A stretch of DNA of 64,000 bases from contig JBGTQJ010000007.1 in assembly GCA_041941305.1 (NCBI GenBank), positions 1-64,000 of the forward strand. Direction: 5' to 3'. This DNA is from JANSWP01 sp041941305. GTDB lineage: Bacteria; Bacteroidota; Bacteroidia; Chitinophagales; Saprospiraceae. Shown here in pieces: positions 35,101-38,875 of the stretch. The notes under the pieces are model-generated. The model was not told where the DNA came from, did no database searches, and saw only the letters and a list, made by a program, of their open reading frames with translations. Each line of letters starts with the position of its first letter. Within the stretch, counting starts at the first letter, position 1. Position numbers and translations under genes: made by a program.

Positions 35101-36727
35101 CCTGAAAATCTTTGTACCCGTTGCAGTCGAATCCTATGCCGGAACCTTTTTCACCATCTCCTAATCGAATAAGGTGAAAAATATCTGATAAGGGAGACTT
35201 CGAATCCTCTACTAACCATAACGGGCTATTAGATTTTACCCCAAATGGTGTTATTGGAATATCCACTCCTACAAATCGCATTAATTCCCCATTATTCATA
35301 GCAATGCTGGCTACAGCGGTCATATATGCCTCCGTTGGGGTGAACTTCAAATCAATAACTGAGATAATTGGTTGAGGGACCTCATCAATGGTTTTATCCA
35401 TTCCAACAGGAAGCTTCACCGCTTTTGGATCAGCAAGGTTGAATTTGGAAATTAGCATATCACGCCCTTTTGGAGAATCGTAAAATTCATTTAAACTCTG
35501 CAAATAGGATGAGGTAATCTGATCCTTTAAAAACGGACGTTCGAGAAAGTTTGGATTTCTATAGTATTCAGGGTCAACAACTGCACGACAGCTTTCAATT
35601 GAAAAAACATGCTCCTCATCATTCGCTTTCAAGTGATTAAAAGTCACTTCAACTTTGCTATTCAACATGGGCACTTCAATTGTTCCAGTTCCTCCAAATC
35701 CATTTGAAGTGGGAAACACCTGGGCAACTTCCATTTCAAAAAAGCCGATTTCTAAAAGGTCCCCTTCTTGTACAGGAATAGACTCTTGTCCGGTTAGTGG
35801 CCCGTATTTGGTATTGAAAACCTCACAAGATGTAGGAGGAAAGAGATTTGTCTCCTGCGTCCCATCTTCTGTAAAAGAGAATGTGCAAACCTGACTATAA
35901 CCATCATTTTGAAAAAGCAAACTAAATGGCGCCATTACAGACTTTGCTCTAACTCTCCATGCGTAGGTTTTATTCGGGGCAAGTGGGGGTTCACCCGCTG
36001 AATACAATAAAGAAGGGGTGAAAACTGTGGTTTGATAAACCTGTAGTTGAGATTCAAATCCATCGTTTGGATTCAAAGTCCCTGGCAGCAATTCAACAAG
36101 GGTAAATTCATATTCCACTGCTCCTGGACTATTGGAGCTTCCTATGTGCATTGGCATCCAGTTGAAAAGTATGTTTTGAACTTCCTGTACCTTTAATTCA
36201 GATTCACATACCGGTAGTTGAGGCATTGGAGGTTGGTTGAGGAAAAAGTCACCTCTGACACAGAATTGGTTAGAAATAGGGATCTCTCGTTGCAAATCAA
36301 TTACTTCCAAACAAATGTGATTGAACCCTTCTGGCAATACTACGCTGCCATGCCCGCCATTGACGCCCACAAGTGAAGTTGGATTCAAATAAGGTTGTAA
36401 TGCTCCTCCGTCAAAAGTCTCCATTTGAAATTGCTGAAGCGTAATTGGGGTTGGGAAATAATTGGGATCCGTTACATAAATATCTTGACCGTTTTGCTTT
36501 ATTGTAATCCTCAATTTTACCAGGCGAGATGGCTCAATCGGATCATTTAATATGGCATTAAAAAATAAGTCCTGAGTTCGGTTTACCGTATAATCTGCCA
36601 AATCCAGCGATCTTGGTGGAATCATGGTACCAACTACCTGAACCGGATAAACCTGTTGAGACAAAGTGGAGCTGATTATGCCAATTGATAAAAAAACAAC
36701 CAAAAGATATGTAGAAATACGAGTCAT
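11186..36727 (-). CDS. 8513-aa giant secreted protein, TANFOR-like N-terminus with LamG and discoidin domains
   Basis: I chose the start at ATG 36727 because it gives a clean signal peptide (MTRISTYLLVVFLSIGIISS); a TTG 20 codons upstream overlaps the previous gene and spoils it. Order by residue: 26-190 a TANFOR-like domain opening VYPVQVVGTMIPPRSLDLAD; 190-290 FnIII-like; 300-2200 a long beta-rich, Gly/aromatic-rich region; 2210-2360 Ig-like; 2360-3390 unassigned. LamG domains lie at about 3400-3630, 3657-3877, 3893-4097, 4953-5210, 5800-6013, 6566-6773, 7066-7276 and 7816-8513. The last is interrupted at ~7976-8433 by three F5/8 type C (discoidin) domains. Three ~280-aa modules ending FWGELPV.W lie at 4103-4950, and repeated modules with YYVEK..DGS and NRRIYYRTP separate the later LamG domains. 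No T9SS tail or lipobox is seen. Carbohydrate or matrix binding is likely from the LamG and discoidin families; the function is otherwise unknown. Confidence 0.9.
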   Translation of the reverse strand: MTRISTYLLVVFLSIGIISSTLSQQVYPVQVVGTMIPPRSLDLADYTVNRTQDLFFNAILNDPIEPSRLVKLRITIKQNGQDIYVTDPNYFPTPITLQQFQMETFDGGALQPYLNPTSLVGVNGGHGSVVLPEGFNHICLEVIDLQREIPISNQFCVRGDFFLNQPPMPQLPVCESELKVQEVQNILFNWMPMHIGSSNSPGAVEYEFTLVELLPGTLNPNDGFESQLQVYQTTVFTPSLLYSAGEPPLAPNKTYAWRVRAKSVMAPFSLLFQNDGYSQVCTFSFTEDGTQETNLFPPTSCEVFNTKYGPLTGQESIPVQEGDLLEIGFFEMEVAQVFPTSNGFGGTGTIEVPMLNSKVEVTFNHLKANDEEHVFSIESCRAVVDPEYYRNPNFLERPFLKDQITSSYLQSLNEFYDSPKGRDMLISKFNLADPKAVKLPVGMDKTIDEVPQPIISVIDLKFTPTEAYMTAVASIAMNNGELMRFVGVDIPITPFGVKSNSPLWLVEDSKSPLSDIFHLIRLGDGEKGSGIGFDCNGYKDFQEKYQIQINESTMVFAKDLSTISLKLNQDTEDPGNYLGTINDFDAFVIPQMEGFRFRMESGQLDLKKDQTLSVTNNAKNRYQNHKDSSWEGLFLKAVYVELPEEFDFRGSNEKLELDQGSLFISGEGAFGEFEKINLVNISEGRMGDWPFSVDTFQLSINASNASNSRMAGKIRVPLLDETFPYSAELDLNESSTTIHANPQPGANGMSMWNATFEIGQNTEVNSSLRDLGDNGKEFFPFADLKGAISLEIDAQTLDNYLTGNKNEKRQRIGNAFGINGAITFELKDLPVEGIIIDPFAPEKYSLSYDKNNEDSIQVGNRNIAITDVFLIDSTSTDSKKELGFQIIATSGESQLELTIWAKEDGSGGYEMSRIETQIKKTDCDCVNLEEARNRVFDLTEILEGYYDKFYAPQKPLFGSLGSLSGISNSLVSDEMEAAYKFNVLTYLELHQIEGFLVDDVVNTNWVNIPYLGPQGTKIKVARDGNKLVAVKRSGVDFNELTFGDLNNTSENDGSFKLPYDLTPQLRQFLGGNPGNIPSNAKLVLTNLKVDSGTPEGDIPSATTIELMMIVSMDDNTFARFGPTQTTITPTSVTFGQVDENGVGVGTIKMFMTQDSVVYSHTNYPIKYRKNNSEDPSEGSFAYWSCEGFQNYNVQGEYEVICHTDPDLASTNNTVMAKKTEFSFKNMVFPFVVDGRSLTSFIAPLKTEDSGNPLEFYHYNAEVDKIIIKEGYFDLDVQTNVEGFPTGAVPGTIGGWNPSQYTGIYMKSVEVEIIGLFDKSGGARVPLKVEGNDFMYHYSHHMLGEIEIENLIPQNKDADIGGWPYSIEKFKFYKVTDQTSTTSGASGVSDDNSAGENRNTGTYIWKTEFNGKLLIPLFEREIEGGSVPDRNWIPYTADLMTGTDSNEKWTYAGDFKIGSLKTGSFGGDFEVKGHFSLKWAPGLLLYIDASSSVEITYNNNEFEPRCDLNGKADLAISDELVPAGAGGSLRMRFSLLQYSGLKINYNANCGGGNLISGMKSIDFGTWGIGESPPEEEETTDQSSEESQPGINESIQEKRNRIQQGINNFPIAIEGLGFECRSEGMWKFFMSVSLNLSRDQGGGEQNQQSSGLGGAAAAAGRGGSTRQRRSAGLRAATQFALYYKRGSDGDLEFERFGLDAISLEGKYGPVEMNGFLVFLKRDGTETIFGDGFKAYLDLQIGPLRGLAFKALALFGATKYDHVAGGVAPGARDYRYFFVDLEVTMERGIQIPYTPIYIHGLGGGFYYNMIVDTPPINFASAADIDARADHLAEVTDNTNILLGIEGPMADLLAPQATLSQFEYFPAKNNFGGSLTAIFSIGNSPKICFDGTINVGLQIKQSSLGFPIFGLSTVGLNANLYMMAESIANRRDAQKGSAIIQYDHNNFRLSGSFNVDFELNLPSEEVTAYGLAVQGQGVMLFQLKDSGAGDAGKWYIKIGRPPVNDRISVTYTFAEYLSLSARFYAQVGHDLDPMPSLGDLIPNWNGTNNAQRQISESIFANGDGIIMGMSFDIPQTEFQFLIFKPWFYAGAGFDVSLMKYPNPPPNCFTSEGNFGINNWYVRGQAFFYIGGGVDLYIDLDFPPIHMDVTLLEVHLAAAVQAELPNPTWMKARVQGSYSVLGGLVEGDFNISWELGERCEGLGGDNPFSSIPIISEMDPPEGYEDYPIFGSPKVAFNLEFQEPMKFEEYDAEGNATTKWFRPVLNSCRIYPTSNPNDLLPGRLKLNGLQGYFEKDALLTSNTEYAMEVKCSWQERINGTWTQLGDYEIRIDTFTTGAFPSEVEKDAVEYQAPGDNQRYWTKDYAKPLFRFVHSGWDTLFYATNAECLKNGYTDCEEVNGDEVITEIAYDYSLKVTEYAGDGTESPTDQKYIPIDDYPGLITYETMEQTTQTYTIQMDDSDNPATRDIQLDVMQRVQTNGKKVEYSGLSDYISERMDEVGGERLYKMELLRIPVDFGFGQVDTEETTLASTETDGYSLSIPRTRLSSSSTSGSIKILYRTWFATSKYNSFNDKLVDLFNNANLTVSKERNYVWDHPFSKSSSPSVKNRFSDSTSPFRHETLITQDREYCVVNTSSDTFHGTQRITTYQMSNSVGDTDTLWKQQDLVYSIDLSNKEQFDKYDRIRLNQNLTHNYTGTHQEQHRSPNARSFTNGVYFWNTAFGGDNDLEETALTLLSWIPNATGWEYFRLEDQNVRKELSIDETDLLTINRDQSPFKFRDRKGTLLRLQHSLVRYLAELQYGSQRSSGGLIDVSYNHIVGLSSNNWSHSREIELVFPQVPKWNFIDDLAVSDPPRYPLQTFTFGVDHFPKRWDCSNGPSEYAEIVSSDPFTEEIQSQVESEGVGEMETSGSLNTTIQVFDLAVSENDDVHVSYPVKMGLDYALGTADHLKALVAYNADGNRVYYLDLENNEADWYKPTGEREFIVDFRQELPVPGELFWHDNGHAYATEAVDEFIARNFPEFNNYLVSDQSEKTIWTLWNDLLNIWQSQGGTGSIQSFKSWLEQNYPLYYTFISNEGYVLNLGTEDYGDYSDYGDNLFADLLSAHYDDKQEMLQCHPELIPYFDEDYSDDDRPFFPYRIWEEMLELDPNSASQTINSTYFKNFFKRNCNRYHYNFEDKIDQIGENSGAFYLGLFFGFGAEYIEQMQSETSNLNEERMNSANKRKVRIFAKKVDDSGTTTYWNTREFSDISDGEKQVHNLGSTSTLEEGISLERDMILRFRRALDDNPKMLRVYTLGKEKAFTIEGMVIKDSKGKNMARFANNRKTLYTYSDNGFTTEEVDFNLNGGYSTASDFMEIDPNEIYQVYIKSDQGEKIILLDQTFWAEFKYGRGVFSFEQEDQFPDAFLSQEGANHALHFPSDEGSIQLIDLTGNGGEDVSGNALGLPIQEITVEGWFKIADISQEAQLISFGRSNGESDNNLAWSLGLSNGQVNFGIQTVLSNSWEIASGTLPSEFANEWIHLAGTFDGVSLKVFINDSIYHEHVLQNSDLIKYGHAGIYLGGAAGLTNSAKCLNDGLMDEVAIWNIARCQEAILNDMQQGLNGQEEGLWAYYNFDEKLGEAKLTDLSGNNRTGKLTGGPNDWAKTGWMPSEVPKTPDILPSEIEACDFPTDDYALEFGEDKEYITRPHFRPGQSQGGRLTIEVWIKSLEEKDQPIISWTDSDNSLAIQLKLTANGYPVYREENVSITDSVLAEIPLADGKWHHIAAVRNPPNLHLIIDGKAAASNRRESPYSQPVTNEFTIGALPENSNIHFSGLIDEIAVWKEIRTLEQIHEDALKGIDPDHEDLQLYYDFNQGPKGSQLKDLSQHARHGTLVEMEHHQDWKLSDRPDKFPEEEEEEEESDINYVLQFDGVNEKVELPFILNPNDGSFSIMGWIKPFSLDKECMYIVHQEGAKGQPILLTLKADVASCLNDSKNTGGTDMEANNWYHIALVWDGDSSKVFLNGTQEASKSFANLSSSSSTDTWLLGTNDSDENFFHGQLDEFSFWNVALSRGEILTNFFGETNYEDNRLVALYDFDDGPTNENLIDKRGEKDGTLHSNMEFDEDWIETDWHYGTPEEVGVVRPELGEYWLKNTAEGLFLNTRDAETALAILEIYALHGNSNFKRWYQRGHRLEKDYNPFKFEVSAFDLAEINNLNLAPNGEKYTDVFLFTNEGVAHCASNITAFRDYILNNCGNRSNPYQGHWSAIEKDEIKIDRTRDLRGLFTDTLQITYRNSLPADEMDFSILDPEGKLLAYYENGNSYIKLFSHHNDTFLVDSINYSGDYKIALPPGLNYTFLLRNTFDNVATTALGLDFWGELPVKWVNPRTDFILDNSSWISDPTEKGNVNTAIAYRIIRDGSNLKLVTNSLSAMENIIELGFYVDQRNWKYYHNGHQFESDDGDFINSQIFEFPNAPGLNLTFEDLQSDIIDHIFIYTKDGAIYCVGDVGVAGIYDLNDCKTITNPYDNAAEFNEEEFVKIDRVPGLGGIYSDTIQITFRNSISASNLDVSILDQEGKLDYKKSAGENAIYYFDHYQYYIVLQDTIWNDTSYWEYIYSNTILNNTIIDSTFIDTSLIESIHIDSLIRDTIGRDTFDFGGKNKFALEIGLDYTVLLKKPNGEIATATLGTDFWGELPVIWRSIDDDFLPGSTIAWLSNPEDTVTGQELIEGGIYQVLRNGSNLSLRVNSLSALEDIAEIGVYLPDVTRKYYYNGHQFQAENGEIGISEIFTMPNTLSVDISPGDFTSTTQVENVFILTKSGKIYCTSSANSAGVYPLLECKEETNPYDNGNEFGEEDFIKVDRLLNNDGVPGLVIQITFQNSQPIEGYDVSVYDVNNRLLYSYASGSPQIISYQYDNEGISTQFRSDFTEDFKFQLESGKNYMVFLRDGSDNAGMAYLNSAFWDDLPVIWKKTSDFTPGAFDEYFTSGDYALQFDGVDEYVPLPSFPASDEITICAWIKPFDQIQAGGIAISAYNSADNNNKSFRIAAVNSDQPSNPTWPTTFRDDDLIFEAQNSSNGMNKDLTGITKNQWHHVAVTMTTDNQNHLYVNGLPGEYYMTSELEAVKSNYQQIQRAINDLDFSSLGGFTQSSPVSAPNIQSPSVSGGENQITIGYTGSGFNGLIDEVAIWNTALSADRVQEEYLYGTQADAPGLIAYYNFNDGPGSNLLRDQKNNRDGQLTNMEVYSDWVESDKQPVDYSPAPYYVVKSSDGSTVLKFREAEDQLQIVEIYASDNTHFEHYFDIYHYNSSDNSFICESFPESGNLNINANSIFIEDKTGNYYGLTTIPSGITSLKKVEKSEIPDAMLERRETPHFFYITEPDVGGGGGPNHGVNSFFFDLEVPVDNKKGGPFHWDNISENESNTFPVISSNINDPRTIEFNFYNPVDADNTTIAAYINNRRVYYRTPDNTRLYKYREIDVNDDETDDFYALTYSDHSSDRLYLQLPEDQNQAEIYLQQGDKTFKHVYEVIDDACSLDAFEISGDGVDYIEDFLLPDTSYICYQEGTNGGLAIQFLNGGSRNVFQELYLSNNNNSEEFIHYTSDNQVYNGTEAYFNLPSFQSGMIILPDYTSSLDNSGTVSNYSIYLKTTDGIYYGIDETNGRSRFKLSKLSGIPSTIQNLSPTIRLETEPNPNNPEHKYLRFFYAHDSIARNLTLLVYKLSQNGTEELFFLRKPGELTKLIYAGDGSIFQEVEYTTTDQLELPSNDNYKLYFNIGEDQNASFTINPAQNVNSEFWNQTASTDATIVNQYKGTAIQGAWISDFNENIDDGKFRLPGTLANDGVNYALQLDGVDDYIELGEHDFHEKSMSMAVWIKPIGSLAGGLIAGLNNGFKFFSMAGVPRFTYKTSDQTQISISAPTRANADEWMHLLAVYGPEGARFYINGNLIGTDSTNGNHYATGNFQLGKYMNRYLNVQYDDLRVWNVALTEQQVFNIMIQGIKEAESDLILHMNMDSGPTNIRTRDISNHGFKGLLQHMHPENAWVDASDRPKSHKFIPYYVEKLSDGSTTLNFRNDFVRENVSQIYIQKGSHYEHYFSKNDHDLYFSSDDNNIICNSIPPSGDLGDGISAIYIKDKSGNYYGISNVDEGFSNLEDIDESEAPDAISQRQSTSEICYITNGSENNSRSINFNFYNVGLTTSSSIAVYAGNRRIYYRTPQSVRHYSYNEIDINEDGTNDFYDLNYYDGSSNVLSFQFPEDQNQVEVYIKNGNTIHHQIFSAPVDDCMVNAFNMSSGGSPDLTDYFISDSDYIFYQPGPGEGLAIQFLNEESENRLSTLYAVNNSTGAITRFTDDNRASLGSFTNSYHNIPDIQSGMIILSDYNSVLDSGDDSDYSIYIRTSDGNNYGISSTSGRVRFNLEENVDLPTDALRYSPHVCFSSKSDPDDPNYNFVYFEFSEEQLSEDYYISIFGESGNGEYQKPIAIFTPNEILAFQYSDDGSVYQEARQGTSKQIRLFKNQNYSFWWGVNLYPLKPTEYGEFRLDYETPDTEFYRFWNQEQASPPNQNILQQFKGFGFEYFCSSKNSISQNTDYPSANLRVLSDEEENKSNSLDFDGINDYVDFGEQSFQGDAYSMAVWVKPDEFHDRVSITGIAEGFELGFENGKAQFVFKPANGASQYITDENDLTIGEWMHLIGVYGEDEARFYVNGRLVGTQVTNGNLDASGNFYFGKNGDNYLNAQVDEFRIWETALTQQQVENIMLYGLSEATDDLIVHLNMNQKTSLRTINAKDRNNWEGWLQYMNHLNSWVDASDRPIYHIPPPNSDFSCYRPISGGGLSIQFLDDQSLELFSELYLVNNTTGILSHFSNDNFWSKASKAYSNIPDLQSGSIILPDYNSIIDSGEDSDYSIYLKTTTGEFRGISSTDGKVQFNLEETTDVPAAIQNLSPNIRLSAEPDPNEANYKLVNLLYSESSISNNLTLAVYRHLLNGEEELLVLRKPDELITLSYASDGSVFQEIQKNQMDQLKLPDDENYTLYFKLGKDQKASIRINPDQNEYIEFWTQTPSTEVNIANQFGGSAIESIWLKEFTEEIDDTKFRLPGSLTQSEIDYALQFDGQNDYVDLGTHTLAGNGTSMAVWVKPANLENTGFVAGIANGLEIGFDGEHPEVVFNTSNGESLTIKDPVKYPLNSWMHLLAVYGEETAKFFVNGNLVGSNPITNELNATGPFHLGKKGEEYLDAHVDDLRVWNIALTDQQVYNIMAEGLSTAEENLIFHVELNQGPSNLRALNTSGPDSEIILQNFNPNFAWVEANSKPQSHEPTPFYLEKTNTGDYLLSCRNKLLKTQVNQIYYKFGSNSHRHYFDKYVKGTGTGFNSTVSIQCSEYRRNLRIPENVTSIFIEDKEGNVYFLLDNFNDDFSIINVVPESEIHSRYTPYVWDIYSKIFITTEGNENPSKLNINFYDQNDYTTYSIAAYVNNRRIYYRTPEYTRLYQYNELDINQDGEDDYYSMTYSDHSPDLLEINPPTEAEEITFFVFETEPSLSVRAAFKYFLQPDVTCNEHARLDPDDPNLLVDHWRDFIKPDSDFICYEPGPGLGLAIQFLNENSRQLFSELYVIGNPTTEFGHFTEDHWYVRQDNAFQIPEIQSGMIILPEYRRPNWRSADFSLYLKTTEEEYYGISSTGGALRFNLEKLEDIPSVFQEPSTSIKLTFDEQSNDPNKLISNIQYSHDSLSSKLEIAVYGRNEGNNWELKQLWEPDQITTLKEQEDGLVQLELMQAISNQIELPVFDFLLLNFRIGTEQKKAIEIRPRKNQNSDFWTLYLGSRSRHVIEQFKGLAKHGVFAKDFNNDIADDKFELPIHPNDSGTDYVLQFEGSDDYLNLGNLTFENNPISMSLWVKPNAIPRLGKGLIAGIKDAFEIDFIGTKPRLVYKPTGSDSASNITDDNPASFEWMHLTAVYNGTQISFYVDGNLIETSDVPSGIQANGPFTVGKTEPSDSEGSNNLARTPDAPQLPPTSDQSPPITNVALNKPATRSSGGPRGRAAKVVDGNTDGIFANGSVMRTNDENGAWVTIDLEDTFEIEEIRVFNRTDPCCNAHFRRYYAMLSNEPFPSSTDVEEALRVASFATPQRNDDNKNRWTISLPRGAEGRYVRIQLANNYSKQLNLAEIKVMGRKAKPPAPNVALNKPATASSENWSAPRVVDGNTDGNYYNHSVMHTDNEAGAWVTIDLQEFYEIEKIRIYNRTDCCNDRMGAYYAMISNEPFPSSKNVDEALALASWKSRLRNDNNKSNWTIILPRGKVGRFVRIQFANDYSDRISLAEIEVLGRKTRLPSSNNIALNKTASASSTNHQRPPSLVIDGNLDGYFNNGSVMHTENETGAWVTIDLENNCEIEEIKVYNRTDCCNERMGKYFAMISDEPLPGGRNVNRALNISKWKTPELNNNGQSRWSIMVPEGTTGRYVRLQFADDYREAITLAEIEVLGRDNSYCQVDDLRVWNTALTARQIQNVMDNRRVKEDNLIIHLDMNQGPANLRAIDISNNGNDGFLQKMDSNKAWIESDRNK
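11430..12800 (-). repeat. Three tandem discoidin (F5/8 type C) domains nested in a LamG domain
   Basis: Three copies start at about 12800, 12330 and 11868, 462-468 bp apart. Each opens N(V/I)ALNK(P/T)A, then VVDGNTDG or VIDGNLDG, GAWVTIDL, NRTD..CN, a W/L-rich strand, GR(Y/F)VR(I/L)Q and ends LAEI.V(L/M)GR, the normal discoidin layout. The segment before them ends at a LamG strand (FTVGK); the segment after resumes with QVDDLRVWNTALTARQ. In the neighbouring LamG copies those two pieces are adjacent. Confidence 0.9.
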
Positions 36728-36783
36728 CGGACAAGTTTTAATTTTTTGTACAACTGTATGGTTTTGAGGTAAATAGTCTGATA

Positions 36784-38634
36784 TCAATTATCAGAGGAGT
36801 CCTTTTTTTTCTCTTTTTTGGGTTTGGATTTTGTGGCAAAAGTGAATTGCAAACCCAAAATTCCTGTAAGCTCCATAGCAGATTCCTTCACTCCATTTTG
36901 ATCCTTTTCATTTCGCATCAGACCTATACTTAGGTTAGTATTTAATCCGCTTCCAATTTTCATGTTTGTTCGAGCCATAGCTGCATAACTTTTTGAATCC
37001 CCTATAGCATCAGAGGTGATTAGAAAATAATTGAGATCCAGACCACTATTGATTTTCCCTCCCAGAAAAGCTTTGCTTACACCCATTCCAGCTCCATATC
37101 TCTTCATGGAAACTGTGGAAAGTTCATTTTGATTGTAATTGGCTTTAGCAGAAAACTTCCACTGGCTTTCCGCAAGTACATAGCTGTAAATCAAGTTGCC
37201 AACCAACATTCTGGATTCTGAACTTTCCATTGGATTTTCTACATCATCCGTTACTTGTTGGATGTTGAAAGTGGCACTGATAACATGTTGATTTTGGTTT
37301 TCCTCAGATATGCTGTAGGAAGCATTCAATCCTGCATCCTGTGTAACTACAATTACGTTTAAGGAATCCAATTCAGGATTGACGAGATAGGCGATATCAG
37401 AACTATTATTGGAATAATTGAGCCCAATGCTGAGATTACCCTGACTAAAGCTAACATCTCCGGAGCCAATATATCGGGTCAAAGTGCTAGGTTTGCTATT
37501 GTCCAGGTTGTTTCTTTGGAGTCCGCCACTTAAATTGACATTGATAACATTGTTAAACAAGCCGAAGCCTGCCTTGAGTAAATAATCTTCGATATCACTA
37601 TTAAAAAAATAGGCTCCAAGCGATTTAAAATCGGGGTCAATTCTTTTGTATTGTACTCCCAACGAAAATAGCTCTCCTTCATAATCAATCCCTGTTTCTA
37701 TGGCATTTTTATAAAGAGTGGTGGTTGTACCCTGGAAAAGAAATCCGGGATGTGGAAACTTATTTTGAGCCTCCTGATCATTTCTATTAGGTGAGAGGGC
37801 GCTGGAAGCTACTTCCAGTTTTAGTTTGAGTTTTTCGGTTAAAGGCATTTGCCCATTTATGCCTAAAACCAAATTTTCTTCCGGATTAACCTGTTTTGGA
37901 CTCTCTGTCGGAATTTGAATAGAATTTGGATCATCCATTGCTTTGAATACGCTGAAATCGAGGAAGACTTCATCGGTTCCATAACCCAACTTCATTCCCC
38001 ATCCCTTGCGCTCATAAATCGGAATATTGGGAGTTGTCAGGGAAAGGTCGATTGGTTCTGCTTTAGCAAGGCGACCAAACATTGCAGCTATTCGAACATT
38101 GCCTGGCGTCAATTCTGTACCAACACCCAAAAAACTCAAATTCGCCAAAGTGAATTTGGAGAAATTCATGGTTCGATGCCCTGCATGTAATTTGACCCAT
38201 TTGTATTGAGGACTTGTGCCAAATCGTACAAAACGATTTCTGGCAGACTGCACATTGTTTTTAAAAGCATCTACAAATTGTCTTAAATTAGGGAGGGATG
38301 AAGTTGTATTTTTAGCAGAAACGAGTATTGAAAAAGGCAGGCTTAGTTTATATACTCTTACATTTAAATTGGCATTTAACGAATAAAAAAATGGATCCTG
38401 TCTTAAGGGAGCTCCATAGGCATTGTAGGAACGTAGATTAACACCTATACCACCACTCATGCTAAATGGCTCCCCTAAATCCGTAAATCCTTTAAACAGA
38501 TCTCCTACGTAGCTTTTGAAAAAGCCCTTTTCAGTGACCTCCTCGAGGTTTTCAAAATCTGTAATATCCTGGCTAAAGGCAGGTGCCAAAAACAATACAC
38601 ATACGATGAAAGAGTATAAGTACTTCATAGGCAT
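36784..38634 (-). CDS. Predicted outer-membrane beta-barrel protein
   Basis: A 616-aa protein with an N-terminal signal peptide (MKYLYSFIVCVLFLAPAFSQ after an alternative Met two codons earlier). The mature part is built of alternating polar/hydrophobic strands with Gly and aromatic residues (GGIGVNLRSYNAYG, FFYSLNANLNVRVY, LSIGLNYSNNS, KFSAKANYNQNELS, LGLQFTFATKS), which is typical of a porin-like barrel. A short Lys/Asp-rich tail (KPKKEKKKDSSDN) follows the last strand. I recognise no named family. Its stop lies 57 bp before the ATG of the 8513-aa giant, and it is the first gene of the trio, so it may help export, anchor or display the giant protein; that is inference from position only. 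Confidence 0.8.
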   Translation of the reverse strand: MPMKYLYSFIVCVLFLAPAFSQDITDFENLEEVTEKGFFKSYVGDLFKGFTDLGEPFSMSGGIGVNLRSYNAYGAPLRQDPFFYSLNANLNVRVYKLSLPFSILVSAKNTTSSLPNLRQFVDAFKNNVQSARNRFVRFGTSPQYKWVKLHAGHRTMNFSKFTLANLSFLGVGTELTPGNVRIAAMFGRLAKAEPIDLSLTTPNIPIYERKGWGMKLGYGTDEVFLDFSVFKAMDDPNSIQIPTESPKQVNPEENLVLGINGQMPLTEKLKLKLEVASSALSPNRNDQEAQNKFPHPGFLFQGTTTTLYKNAIETGIDYEGELFSLGVQYKRIDPDFKSLGAYFFNSDIEDYLLKAGFGLFNNVINVNLSGGLQRNNLDNSKPSTLTRYIGSGDVSFSQGNLSIGLNYSNNSSDIAYLVNPELDSLNVIVVTQDAGLNASYSISEENQNQHVISATFNIQQVTDDVENPMESSESRMLVGNLIYSYVLAESQWKFSAKANYNQNELSTVSMKRYGAGMGVSKAFLGGKINSGLDLNYFLITSDAIGDSKSYAAMARTNMKIGSGLNTNLSIGLMRNEKDQNGVKESAMELTGILGLQFTFATKSKPKKEKKKDSSDN

Positions 38635-38875
38635 AGTTTCCGATGTGTTATACTAAGGCCATTTGGGTTCCTTCAAAAGTTTTCTGCAGATGTAGTTTAA
38701 TTTTTCTAATAAGTGAATTTGGCTATGTAAAGGAGTTATTTAGACAAATGAGAGAAATCTACTCCCCAAAGATAGGTCAAAGGACAGGTGAGGATCGTGC
38801 CGACTTGGGGGGAATAACGTGCCAAATATGGGTAAATATAACAGTTTATGGGGAAAAATAGGACATATACGAGTT
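38635..38875. other. 241-bp spacer upstream of the surface-protein operon
   Basis: This gap separates the end of the hybrid sensor gene from the start of the beta-barrel gene, both on the minus strand. It holds one minus-strand match to the -7 element TAnnTTTG (CAAAGATA on the plus strand, 38767-38774) with no TTTG at the right distance. A promoter here would leave a leader of ~130 nt. No hairpin terminator was seen. Confidence 0.35.

Noticed and set aside
36728..36787. Longer start (TTG at 36787) for the 8513-aa protein
   Set aside because: It would overlap the upstream gene's stop and put 20 polar residues before a clean signal peptide; ATG 36727 is better.
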